This document shows positions 24,808 to 35,949 of a stretch of 64,000 bases of DNA, piece by piece. Source of the stretch: Chlorella sorokiniana (taxonomy: Eukaryota; Chlorophyta; Trebouxiophyceae; Chlorellales; Chlorellaceae). Made by a program: the position numbers and the translations under genes. The notes beneath the pieces were generated by a model. The model had not been told where the DNA came from. It saw nothing but the letters and a program-made list of their open reading frames with translations, and ran no database searches. Numbering within the stretch: position 1 is the stretch's first letter; each line of letters begins with the position of its first letter. The DNA lies in contig CP084608.1 of the NCBI GenBank assembly GCA_025917655.1, positions 2,356,001 through 2,420,000 on the forward strand, written 5' to 3'.

Positions 24808-27800
24808 ATGCCCGAGCTAACGCTCTTTAGGAGACGTTGGCATACCGCCACTGGTGGGAGGGGCAAGATAAACCTGGGCAACGGGGTGGCCCCGGCGGCA
24901 GCTGCGTTGCTGCCTCCGGCGTTGGCCCTCCGCCCCCTCTGCCGAACCTTCACATTGCACCCCATGCAGATGCGCTGCCCCTCCTCATGGTTCTGCTGTG
25001 CGTCTTCCACCTGCTGTGGTTTGTACCGTATGCAACAGGTGCGTTGCCTGCCGCTGTTGGCGCAGCACGCGGTTTGTTGGGTGCTGCCGCTCATGCCGCC
25101 ATCGTTCTGCGCTTTGCAGGCGCGTACTCCATTGAGGGCACAGGCCTGAAGTATGAATGCGCGCACGCCACCGAGCTGCGCGTGGCCAACTACAGCCTGT
25201 TTGCCACCTTTGGGCTGGCGGCAATCAACGAGGCGGTGCTGACGGTTCTGGGCCTGCGAGGTGCGGTCGCTTCGCCAAGCTGCTGTGCCGTGCACAGAGC
25301 GGAGCAGCATTGTCACGGAGGCTGGCTTCCACATGACATGGTTGCTGCAAACGATGGGCAGTACAAAGGGTGGCGCATGCATTGCCTGCCGCAGGAGGGC
25401 CGTTTGAGACGCGGAAGCGGCGCTTCATGAACCCGCTTCTGTACCTGGAGATCGTGCTTTGGGGGCTGCTGCTGGCCTTCACAAGTGAGCGGCATGCTGC
25501 GCAGCGCAGTTTCCACTTTACTATGGTTTGTTGCAAGGAACACGCTTTCTTGAGCTTCATGCGTAAGGTTGGGCCGCGCCCTTCCAACCCCCTCCAGTCT
25601 ATGCCACCGTGACGGTCTACTCACCCGCGGTTGCCGACAGCTGCTGGTCCAACAACCCATGCCAGTACAACCCCGACCTTTTCCCGCTAGCATGCCGTGA
25701 CCAGCAGGGCACGGGTGAGCTCAGCAACAGATGCCTCCCTGGCTGTGGGGAGTTGCGCCGTAGCATGCCTCAGTGTGTCGCCTCCCATGTGCTGGCGCCC
25801 CCCCCCACCCCACCCACACACACACACACGTACACAAGTGTTACCCCGGTGTAGGTACAATACGATCGCTACCCCAGACTTGCCAGAAACTGCTGGAGGC
25901 GGGGCCGAATTTCATGTAAGCTTCCAGCGCCCTCCGCTTTTGCAGTGTTGCCCAAGACGCCAAAAGATTTAGTGCAGGGGACGCATTCAAGCTTTACTTT
26001 CTCATCCTGCGGTGGTGGCCATCTGGTACAACCCTGTTGGCCACTTCTTTCTTGGACGGTACCATTGTCCTGCCACTCTTCCATGCTGCAGGTACTGCTG
26101 GCTAACGTGGCTGGCCAATGGCGCGAACTGGGCAGGGGCCGTTGTGTACGACATTGTGGTCTTCTTCAAATTGCTTGAGGAGGATGGATTCCATGGAATA
26201 GACATCAACCCGGCTGGCAACGTCGAATTCACAAGCAACGTCACCACGCGCATAGTTGCAGGGTGGTTTGTTTGCTTTATCAGGTGCGGTCTGCACAGAT
26301 TAGCCCCGCTTTGCGGTAGTAGCCCATGGCATTGCGGGCCTTCCCTCTGCAGCTGCAGCACGACAGCCGGGCGCCGCATTGCCGTCGTGCACGTTTGGGG
26401 GTTGCTGGCCTGCTCAACGAGCCGTGGTGGCGTCGCCCTGATGCGTGACCGACTCCTGCATTGCGCATGTGGTTGCAGGAGCAGGACGAGCGACAGCGAC
26501 GCCGTGCTGGACAACCTGCTGGCCACTGCGGGCTCCACCGAGGATGACAGCGAGGGGGTGGACTTCATCCGGGAGTATGCAGACGACCCCGACCTCAACT
26601 GCACTGGCGTGTTGGAGCGATGGAACAGGTGAGGGGCCGCTTTCTTTGGTGGTGGGGTGGTGTGTGTCTGTGTGTGGGTGGGGGTGGGGGTGGGGGTGGG
26701 GGGTGGGGGGGGCAGGGGGGCAGGGGGAGGAGGGGCCCGGGGGGCGGGAGGAGCGGGGGAGGAGGGGCGATGGGGGAGGGGGGGGGGAGGAGGGGGGTTG
26801 AGGAGGGGGAGGCGGGGGGGGAGGGGGCTCGCGCGTATGCTCATGGGATCTTGGCTGCAGCGCTTGGCCCAAGTTGCAGTATGCCTGACGGTTAACCCGG
26901 TGTGCAGCTGGCGTAGCTTGTAAAGAACTTGCCGCGCTCCTCCTTCTCTGCGCGCAGCCGGCAAATGTTCTCGCAATGCAACTCCACAAACGACCCCGTC
27001 TTTTGGAACCAAACGCGTGAGTGGGGCGGTGCCAAGGCAGCTGCTGCCTTGTGCTGCCGCAGCAAATTTGCCTTTAATGGGTTTGCCGTGCAGTGCTTTA
27101 AGAGTGCCCACTACCATACTTGCAGTTGCTGAGATTGCTGTGCGAACTGTTGCTGCCCTCGTGGTCCTCCCGCTGCAGTTGGGATCGAGCTGGATGTGTC
27201 GGCAGGGGCTGTGGAGGGGGAGGATGGCTCCGTGCAGTATGGTATCCCGGTGGGTGGAGCGCCAGTCAGGCTTGTTTCTAAAATAATTGGCTGTGGTTTC
27301 GTCTGCTAGGTCGCCTAGCGTGCGTCGCTGCACCTGTCTGCTGCGCAGCACGCCCTAAGACCACGCCTGCTGTGAACCTGCGCACATTCTGCAGGGCTTC
27401 ACCACCGTTTCGGAGTACAATGCGTTCCTGCGGGAGTACCCCAACCTCTTCCAGCGTGAGTGTGCTTCGGGAGCTCCCTCCCTCACCAAGAACTGCCCTG
27501 CATATGCATGCGTGTGGCCCCGACATGCGAGCAGCTGGGCAGGATGCTCCTTCCCGCAGGCTGCGCCTCCTTCTCAAATACGCGCGGTCGCATCGCGTGT
27601 GCCCCTCATCCCTTCCGCAGTGTACAACCAGTTCTTTCTGGAGGCTATCCGGCAGACCGGCATCCTGGACATCGGCATAGGCGGCAACTTCAACCTGTCC
27701 AAGGCCTCGGTGCGATGCCGTCGCCAGCAGCTTGCTTAGCTTGTGCAACACGGTGCCCTGCTGCAAGGCAGCTGCCCCTCCAGCGACTGGCCCCTATGCT

Positions 27801-30800
27801 CCCTCTACAGGACACGCCGTGGTTCTCCTGCATGAATGCAACCTGCCAGGAGCAAACCTAGTGAGGATCTCTGCGCATTCTGCTTGCGTGCACCTGACAT
27901 ACCTTGCGGGGCTGTGTTCACTGTGCACTGCTGTGTACCCTGCACCCCTCCTGCAGCTGGGCTGAAGACTGCCAGGAGTGGGCGCAGATTCTCGCGCTGC
28001 CCCAGACTAAGAACAGGTGAGCTGTCACTTTTCGCTGCTTGGTAGCTCACTGGGATTTCACTGTGCTGATCACCGTCTCGCGCTCTTGGTGCAGCAAGCC
28101 GTTCTTCGAGATCCTGGTCATCACCTCGTGGACCGTGCTGGCCATCACAGCGTGAGAACTGCTCAGCCCACCTCTTGCATGCCCTGCCCCGTGCACCATC
28201 AAGCTGGCCCAATCTCGGTTGCGGCCACTCAGCCAGGCCATACGTTTCTTGCTTTTTGCCAAGGGCCTCCCTCCCACCTGCAGCTTGGTGCTGTTCCTGT
28301 GCTTCAACGCCTTCCCCGACTACAACGACGTGGACAGCTGGGAGGGCACGCTGCGCAGCATCGACCGCATGTGCCTGTGCGGCGGCGGCCTGGCCGGCTC
28401 GGCCAACGTCAGTGGCAGGTGTGCTGGCCGGAGGCAGGCCAGCCCCACTGCATCCAGAGCCGCGCTGCGCTGGTTCTCTACCAGCGTTCCTCATTCCTCA
28501 CCCTCCTTTCGTCCCCGGCTGCAGCGACATGAGTGTTTCGCGGGAAATTGCTCAGTTGCTGAACCTGCTCTTTGGGGGCATTGACATGGACCCCACGGGT
28601 GGGCCCCCAGCAAGCGTTGCTGCCTAGTTTCTGCTGCCATATATGGCGCTGACTGTCCTGGCAAGCGAATTTGCTTGGAGAGACCTATAACCACCCCGCC
28701 CTGTCTCCTGCAGACCGCCTGCTGGGTGTTTATCTGGTTAGCGAGCGACAGCACCGGCGGCGGCAGCACGACGTCCTCGCGGCGTTGCAGAAGGCTGGTG
28801 AGTGCTTTGGTGCAGTGTCGTTGCAAGCGCCCACTTTTAGTTTCCTTCAGCTCAGACTCCACAACAAAGGCGCGCTCTTCCCCTTGGGGCAGGCATTATT
28901 GCGGAACAGAAGCGCACGCGGTCAAGGAGGCTCCGCGATGCCTTGTCCAAGCTGAACCCGAAGCGATCCAGCGGCAGCAAGCAGCAGCAGCCTGGCAGCC
29001 CAGCAGCCGCGGCCCCCCCTCGCATCCAGAGACGACCGATAAGGGTTCAGCAGCCAGCGCAGATGGCGCCGAGCCCCCGCTGGCTGTCACGCTGAACGGC
29101 AGAAACGCGGGCGACAGCAGCGGCAGCGGCCCCGGCCGCCCTCGGCTTGCCGCTGAGGTGCCCGCAGCAGCAGCAGCAGCAGCAGCAGACGGCAAGCTTC
29201 TGGCGTCGCCTTTTGACGTTCCTGCAGCGCCAGCCGCCTCCCCCCACTCAGCTGGGCCAGCCTCCCAGGTCCAGCGACCCCCGGCTGTTGATGTACCAGC
29301 ACAGCATGGTGCGTCTGCAGAGCAGGGTAGCACGCGGCATCAGCGCCGGCTCCCCCTCGGCCGAGGACAGCGCTGCTGAAGACCTGGCTGCAGCAGAGGC
29401 GGGGCGGGCTGTCGGCGGCGAGCAAGCCGCCGGCGTGGCGGAAGCCGAGCCAGAGCAAGTGCTGGAGGGGCCTGCGGACAGCAGCAGCACGCAGCAGAGC
29501 GGTCAGAAGCAGGCAGCGGCGCAGCAAAGCACAGCTGTGTTCCAGAGATCGGCGGTCGGAGTCGTGCCTAGGCAAGGCTGACGTTCACTGTGCATGGTGT
29601 TTCTGGCGTATTTGCCGAGCCGCTTACCGTCTCCTGTGTGTGCCCTTGCCGCAGCTTTCACCCACTGCTGACGCCAAGCGGATGTGCGGCTGCCGGGAAG
29701 CTGTCTGGGCCGCCCGTCTCGCCTCAGGAGGCGGCTGAGATCTATGCGGGTGAGCGGCTGCCCTCTCCTGCTGGGGCGGACCGCCACTGCCTGCCTGGTG
29801 TGCCATGCCGCCAGCAGCCGCGATGTTTTGCCCAGCTTGCCGCACTCTTTTGTTCCACCATGCGGCAGGCAAGCTGGACCCAGTGGATCACGGCACGCTG
29901 CGGCAGGCACAGCGCATCAGCCGCTTCGCGGTGGCGGCATACGGCTTGCAGGGCGTCATCTGGGCCAAGGGCCAGTGAGTGATTGCTGTCTTTCCTTTGC
30001 GGCGGCTGCTCAGCCGTGCAGCCGGGACCTTGCCAGCTTGCGCTTGCCTGCTGGCAGCTGCAGCCGTCGCTTGTCTTCGACAGCACACCGCCTCTGCGCG
30101 TCACTCCGCGCAGGCGGCCGACAATGTGCCTGGCCATCGCCAACCGCCTGGTCAAGTGCTTCAAGCGGCCGCTGGGCCTGGAGAACAAGTTCCGCAAGCA
30201 TAATTTTGACACCATCCTGCAGATGACAGGCAAGATCGAAAGGCGGGGGTGTGCTCATCTACCCCTGCCGACCAGAAGAGGGGCACCCTACCTGCACATG
30301 CGCCTCTGCGGCGTCGCCGTTGGCGAGCTCCGCTGTTTGTTGACGGACAGCGCTTATGTCGCATTATCCACCGTTTCAGCTGCCCTTGGTCCAACCACCT
30401 CGTCTACTTTCACTTCCCACCCCCTCCCCAGCTGCTTCCCCATCATAATTTGGGTCGCAAAGCGCGCGCTCACACCCCGCATCAGCCGCCGCACCCGCAG
30501 GCGTGGCCCCCGCCGACCTGCTGTACGTCAACTACACCAACGTCGCGGGCGGGGTGCTGCCCTACCTGCTCATGTTGCACCGCCCTCCAAGTCGGTGGTG
30601 CTGTCGGTGCGCGGCACAGGTGGGCGCAGCTGTGAAGCCGGGGCTGAGTGAGCAGGTGGATTGGTGGGGGCGTGGTGGTTGCAAAGGGACGCGCCTTGTG
30701 TACACAAGTTCGCCCCTCCACAGCAGCCTGTCCTGCGCCCACAGCCACCCCCTCTCCGCTTCTCTCCAACCCCTCTCCGCTTCGTTCCACCCCTCGCAGT

Positions 30801-33248
30801 GAGCATGGAGGATATGATCACCGACCTGCTCTCAAACCCCGTGGATGTGGCGGACTGGGTGCCTGAGTGGGTGCGCGAAGAGGCGCGGCTGCGCCGGGCG
30901 GCGAGCACCGCGGGGGGACGCCAGCGGCGACGGCCACAAGGCCCACATCGGCATCGTCAGCAGCGCCACCGCCATTCTGAAGGACCTGGAGGAGAGGGGG
31001 CTGCTGCGGGTGAGGCGCAGGGGCCCGGGGGTGGGGGGCTGGGGGGCTGCTGGCAGCGGCAGGCTTATTGCCTGGTGGGTGCTCGATCCTTCCTGTGCAA
31101 TGGCGGCTGCGGCGACCGTTTTTCTCCCAACAGCACCCAGCTTTCCTGCTGCCCCTGGCCCTGCAGGATATGCTGCTGCCCAAGCTGCTGCGGGCGGCCA
31201 CGCTGGCGGGACGCGACTCGCAGGCCGTCATCGCCGAGTTCCTGGCCGGCCACAAGGGCGGAGAGATTCCGGAGCTGCCGGCCAGGCCAGCTAGCATGCA
31301 ACGGCGGGGCCCACAGCTGAGCGGCGACCCCTTGGCTGCGGCGGCGGCAGGGAGCGGCATTGGTGCACCCAGCGGCGGCGAGGAGGAGGATGCGCAGTTT
31401 GCCGAGGCAGAGGAGCGACACCTGTCCCGCTTGCGCCGCCTGGACGAGGGGCGCGAGGTGGAGCTGCCCCTCAAGCGGGCGCAGACCATCATCCGGTGGG
31501 CAGGCCGAGCATGCAGGCGTCGGCTGTTGACCCCAGCTGGCCAACTCTGCCTGGGAAGCATGGCTGAGGAGGCGAGGTGCAGTCCCAACTCCTCACAGAC
31601 ACCCTCACAGCCTCCGCTGCCCGTCGTCGTTGCTTCCCCGCAGGTCCAAGCTGCGGCTGCAGGGTTGGAAGGTGGTGGTTACAGGGCACTCCCTGGGCGC
31701 GGCGGTGGCCACGCTGCTGGGCATGCAGCTGCGCGAGCGCTTTGCCGACCTTGAGTGCTGGGCCTTCAACCCGCCGGGCGGGCTGCTGAGCTGGGAGCTG
31801 TCCCACATTGCACGGTGCTACTGCACCAGCGTGGTGGTGGGCAAGGACGTGATCAGCCGGCTGAGGTGAGAGGGGGGCGGGTGAGGGGAAGATGAAGCCG
31901 GGCTGAGGGGTCGGCGGGAGAGGAGGAGGCACCACAGGACCGTCCGCACCCACCCACCCACCCACCCACCCTCACACCCCCACAGCAGCATCCATGCTGC
32001 CATCTCTGCATGTTCTCCAGCTTTTGCCTCCCCCTTTCTTCCCTCCGGCAGCTTCACCACCTCCAAGCGGGTGGTGGACGAGATGGTGGTGAGCCTGGCG
32101 CGGTGCAAGCGCCCCAAGCTGAAGGTGCTGCTGGATGTGGCCCTGGGGCGGCGCAAGCGCGCCGCCTCCACCCCCCACACCTTCTGCAAGTTCGAGGAGG
32201 TCGGGCCCGAGGCGCTTCAGCTGGTGGAGCAGTGAGTCGGGGGCGGATGGCCGCGGCCTGTGCGCTGGTTCTGCATGCACGGCTGCAGTTGGGCAGGCAG
32301 CCGCAGGCCACGCGTGGTGCTCCAGCGGCGCGCTCATGAGCTCACGCCCTGCCGTGGGCGCGCCGCTGTGTGCAGGTATTACCGCGCCAGCCACCTGCAC
32401 ATGCAGGGCGCCGACACGACTGAGATGTACCCTCCGGGTGGGGGTCCGGGGCGGAGGAGCAGCGCCTGCACGTGCACTATGGGTCCAGGATGTACCGCAG
32501 GGGCGGCTGCACTGCCTGCCGCTGGACCGCACCTGGCTGCGTTGCTGCCACCGCTGGGCCGCCCCCTGGCTGTTTGCTGCCATCGCTGCACCACAGCATG
32601 GGCTGTACCGCCGCCCCTTCACCCCTGTCATCCTTGCTGCTGTATTCTTGCTGCTGCAGGCAAGCTGGTGTTCATGCGGCCCTTCAAGGGCAAGAAGAAG
32701 AAGCAGACGGTGTGGGACGCGGTGTGGATCGACGCAGCCAGTGAGTGCGGCTGGGCGCCAGCTGACGAGCACCAGGGCTGCTGCGTATTGCTGCTTTCTC
32801 AGCTGCGCATGCTGCAGCGCAGCCGTGCACGCTAGAGGGGCGCAGTCAGGGAGCTGTTTGGCTCACATTCTCCACATCCCCCTCCCGCACCCCTCCCCTC
32901 CCTGGTTTTCTGCAGCCCTGATTTCTGAGGGCATCCTGGTGACCCCACCATGATGGCCCACCACCGCCTGTTTGTGCTGGCAGAGGCCTTCGAGGTGTGC
33001 TGGCGCTCAGAAGAGGGGAACCCAGCAGCCGTGGGCTGTTGTTGAGCAACGCTCAGCCTGCTGAGAGTGGTTGCCACGCAAGGCGCCGTGCCTGCCGTGC
33101 CTGGCAGTTTGCGTGCAGCCCCTCAGGCTTCCCGCATGCTTCCCGGCCGCCCTACCCTAGCCTGCAGTCCATATTTGCTGGGGAGGTGGCCACCGATGCG
33201 GCGGCGCCCGACGAGCAGGCAGAGGAGGAGGACCTCATGTTCCTGTGA
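24808..33248 (+). CDS. sn-1-specific diacylglycerol lipase (DAGL family), copy 2
   Basis: Tandem paralogue of the preceding gene with the same architecture: MPELTLFRRRW start, four membrane segments, the long non-cytosolic loop, a linker and the class 3 lipase core. The nucleophile motif GHSLG is at 31684-31698; the Asp (VVGKDVISRL) and His (MMAHHRLF) regions are also present. This copy reads through several places where copy 1 slips, for example ISRFAVAAYGLQGVIWAKG near 29920 and HTFCKFEEVGPEALQLVEQ near 32170-32235. It has its own slips at 30583-30585 and 32943-32946, where copy 1 has one more C. Amino-acid changes cluster in the loop (PNFM flanks, ASGSTEDDSEG region, KPF exon borders) and the linker. 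The upstream DNA differs from that of copy 1 beyond 52 bases, so regulation could differ. Stop at 33246-33248. Confidence 0.9.
26643..26830 (+). repeat. Strongly G-rich intron tract in DAGL copy 2
   Basis: Nearly pure G and T at first, then G with scattered A and C, for almost 190 bases on the coding strand of an intron. Many separate runs of four or more G could form G-quadruplexes in DNA or pre-mRNA. The corresponding intron of copy 1 (17254-17519) has only a shorter G-rich start. Confidence 0.85.
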
Positions 33249-33487
33249 GGGAGGCGAGCGCCACCAGCGCCGCGCGATTGTCAGGCGGTGGCGCCCGGCG
33301 GCTGTACCGCCGCTGAAGGCGCCGCACAGTCGGTTGCACCGCCGCTGAGGCGCTGCGAGCGACTCGTTGTCGAATTTTGTCCCAAGTCATACGTCGATCC
33401 AGCCGTTGAGAACTCAGAGTGGCTGCGCATCCTTGCCAGGCCTTGCATTCAAGGTTGCCCTTACTGACCTCAAGCCCCTCTCTTATC

Positions 33488-33825
33488 ACTGATGCATAAC
33501 TGTTGCTGCTGCCGGCAGCTAACCATCAGATACATCCCAACGGTACACTGTTTTACAGCCCGCTCCCAGCGGTGCATCATGGTACATGTGCTATAAAGGA
33601 AGTGCTGCGGATAAAGTGCGTGGATGCGATGGGTAAAACAGGGTTGCGGCAGGGGGAAGGATGCTTTCAGTCTTGCCTGGAGCAGATCAAAGAACAGCTT
33701 GCATGTGTGAAAGATGAAAAGAGGCTAAAGCTACACTGTACATGGTGAAAATACAGATCAGACGCATGGTGCACGTTGCAGCGGGGTCTGTGCTTTTGTC
33801 CGGCGGTGGCAGCGCTGCCGCCGCC
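33488..33825. other. Convergent intergenic region
   Basis: It lies between unit B and the stop of the minus-strand dioxygenase gene. The stretch 33490-33770 is clearly less GC-rich than the genes around it. Nothing else was recognised. Confidence 0.45.
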
Positions 33826-35484
33826 TCACACCTCGTCGGCTTCGGCGCTGAGCGGCACGTGGAAGGCTGCTGGGTCTGGCTTCATGAGCCCCACGAAGCG
33901 CTCGCGCTCGTAGCCAGCGGTGTAGGAGCGGGGAAGTCGAGGTGGGGCGGCTGCGGGCGGTCGTCGGGGCAGCCCAGCCACAGGCGCACGAGGTGGCGGC
34001 GCTCGTGCGGGCGTCGCCGTCTTGGAAGGCGGAGCGGGCGTGGAGGATGGAGGAGTTGTGCAGCAGGATGACGTCGCCGGGCTGGAGGAGGTAGGAGATG
34101 GCGAAGTCGGGGTGCCCGCCGATCTCCTCAAACATCTGCAGCGCCTCCAGCTGCAGCGGGCTGAGCGGGCCCGCCAGCACCGGGTACTTGGCGGCGCAGA
34201 GCTTGTAGTGGGAGGAGTTGTAGTGGGTGGTGAGGAAGCCGGCGTGGTAGCTGAACACGGGCATCTCCCACAGGGGGCTGTCCTCCGGGGCCAGGTCCTG
34301 GTACCGCGAGCGGTCCCGGAAGAAGCCGGGCCCCGCCAGTGCCGCCACCAGGTCGCCGCGCGCCCCGCCGCAGCATCTCGTTGTGCACCGCCAGGGTGGA
34401 GGAGAAGGAGGAGACGCCGCCGTGCTTGGCCTGGCTGATGCAGAGCAGGCCTGGGGGTGGGGGTGGGGGGGGAGGCTGGCAGGCGTCAGCAGGGTTCTGC
34501 GGAGGTGGAGCCAGGTGCAGGGCCTGGTAGGGGCACAGTCGGGCGCTGGCCAGAGGGCAGAGGCAGGGGCTTTCCCCGAATCCACACCCACCCACCCACC
34601 CTACCACTTACATCACCACCCCGCCACACCCTCAGAGCAAAAACCAGAGAAGAGTTTGGAGCATGAACCCGCACCAGCGGCCGCACTCACCGAGCACGTC
34701 CGCTTGGCCGTCGGTGTGCAGCCCAAACTCGAGGTTGTGTGCGTGCTCGCGCTGCGGCACCGGGGCGGCGCCCGCTGCGGCGGCCCCGGAGGGGCGGTGC
34801 ATCTTGACGTGGTTGACCAGCTTGCCGTCCTTGGACTGCGGCTGGGGGCGGCCCAGGTGCACCCCCAGGCCCAGGTAGGCGGCCAGGCACTGAGCCTCAC
34901 TCCAGCGGCCCACCGGCAGCCCCGCAGCAGCGCAAAGCCGCGGCCGCGCAGCAGGTCGCGGCGCGTGGCCGCCAGCTTGCGGCCAGGCCGCCGCACAGGG
35001 GGAAGTCGGAGGGGCGCTGCAGGGCGGCCAGGGGGCGGCGCTGGCGGAGAAGGCGGCCACGGCGCGCTCCAGCTGCGCCACGTCAGCGGCATCCAGCTGC
35101 AGCACAGCCTCCTGCTCCCGCCCCGCCCAGTCGCATGCCCTCCAGGCGGCGGGGTCGTTGATGAGTGTGAAGGGGCGCACGCAGCCCTGGGGGCCGCTGG
35201 CGCTGCAGGGAGGGGAGCGAGCAAGGGGGCGGCGGTGACGGTCAGCACAGGTCGGCATGGGGGACCTGCGGGCAGCGGAACGGCAAGCAGCACACCGTGC
35301 TCCCATTTGCAATCGAATTGAGCAGGCAGGAAGCACACCTGGGAGCCGGTTCCAGGGCTGATAGGCGGCGGCTGGACAGGCGGCAGGACAGGCCGCGGAG
35401 GGAGCCAACGTTCACGTCCATGCTGCCGTGAGCGGTCAGCTCGGCATCGAAGGGCGAAGCCCCGGGAAGCTGCACGGTCGCCAT
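33826..35484 (-). CDS. TauD/TfdA-family Fe(II)/2-oxoglutarate-dependent dioxygenase
   Basis: Non-haem iron dioxygenase of the TauD/TfdA (clavaminate synthase-like) group; substrate unknown. The iron-binding HxD is in LEFGLHTDGQADVLG (codons for HTD at 34718-34710). The distal His is in GDVILLHNSSILHARSAF (His codon 34042-34040). Other family-like parts are GLGVHLGRPQPQSKDGKLV (near 34880-34820), QAKHGGVSSFSSTLAVHNEM (34440-34375) and WEMPVFSYHAGFLTTHYNSS (near 34270-34210). The C-terminus reads RERFVGLMKPDPAAFHVPLS and ends at 33826-33828. The start chosen is the ATG at 35484 (MATVQLPG); an in-frame ATG also exists at 35502. The N-terminal third crosses several frames at C-rich runs, so its exon structure is not settled. 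Similar proteins occur in plants and algae without a firm assigned reaction. Confidence 0.82.
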
Positions 35485-35949
35485 AATAAATTGCGGGAGC
35501 AAATAAAGGGCGAGGAGCGACTGAGCAGCTTGCTGTGAGGAGTGGGGACGCGGATGACACCGAGCGGCAGGGTCTCAGGAAAACACGTGTGGATTCGCAA
35601 GATTGGAGTTAGGATGGTTTAGAGGGGGAGACTTATAGGCACTGCGCCAGTGCCAGCTGCCCATGTGCAAACCGGCCAGCTGGCGTTCTCCATCGTCCAC
35701 ATGTGGCAGTGGTGGGAGCACAGGCCCTGCCAGCTGGTACTGCGGGCGCTTCGAGCTGCATCACAGGGCTGCAAACCTCCAGCCAGGGCGGGAACCTGCA
35801 GGTACCCGCCGCCGCCATGGTGGGCGCTGGCGTTGGTTGATCCGAGTGCAGGCCCTCTCCCATGCCCAGGCGACTCACTATTAAACAGTCCAGTGTGCAG
35901 TGCAAACCAGAGAACAAAGGCAAGCTTAAATCGTGGAGCAGGCTGCTCC
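35485..35949. other. Intergenic region between dioxygenase and ispE genes
   Basis: Both neighbours are on the minus strand. It should hold the promoter of the dioxygenase gene and the ispE 3' UTR. No separate gene or repeat was seen. Confidence 0.4.

Larger units (their letters stand above)
24756..33487 (+). repeat. Tandem duplication, unit B (contains DAGL copy 2)
   Basis: Second unit of the head-to-tail duplication. Offsets against unit A drift from 9475 at the start codon to 9401 at the stop, so small insertions and deletions, nearly all in introns, have accumulated. The 3' flank (33249-33487) is recognisably related to 23848-24057 but more diverged than the coding part. Confidence 0.93.

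Noticed and set aside
15333-33248. One or both DAGL copies as pseudogenes, because of in-frame stops
   Set aside because: The slips occur mostly at short runs, the other copy usually shows the in-frame version, and the catalytic residues are intact in both.
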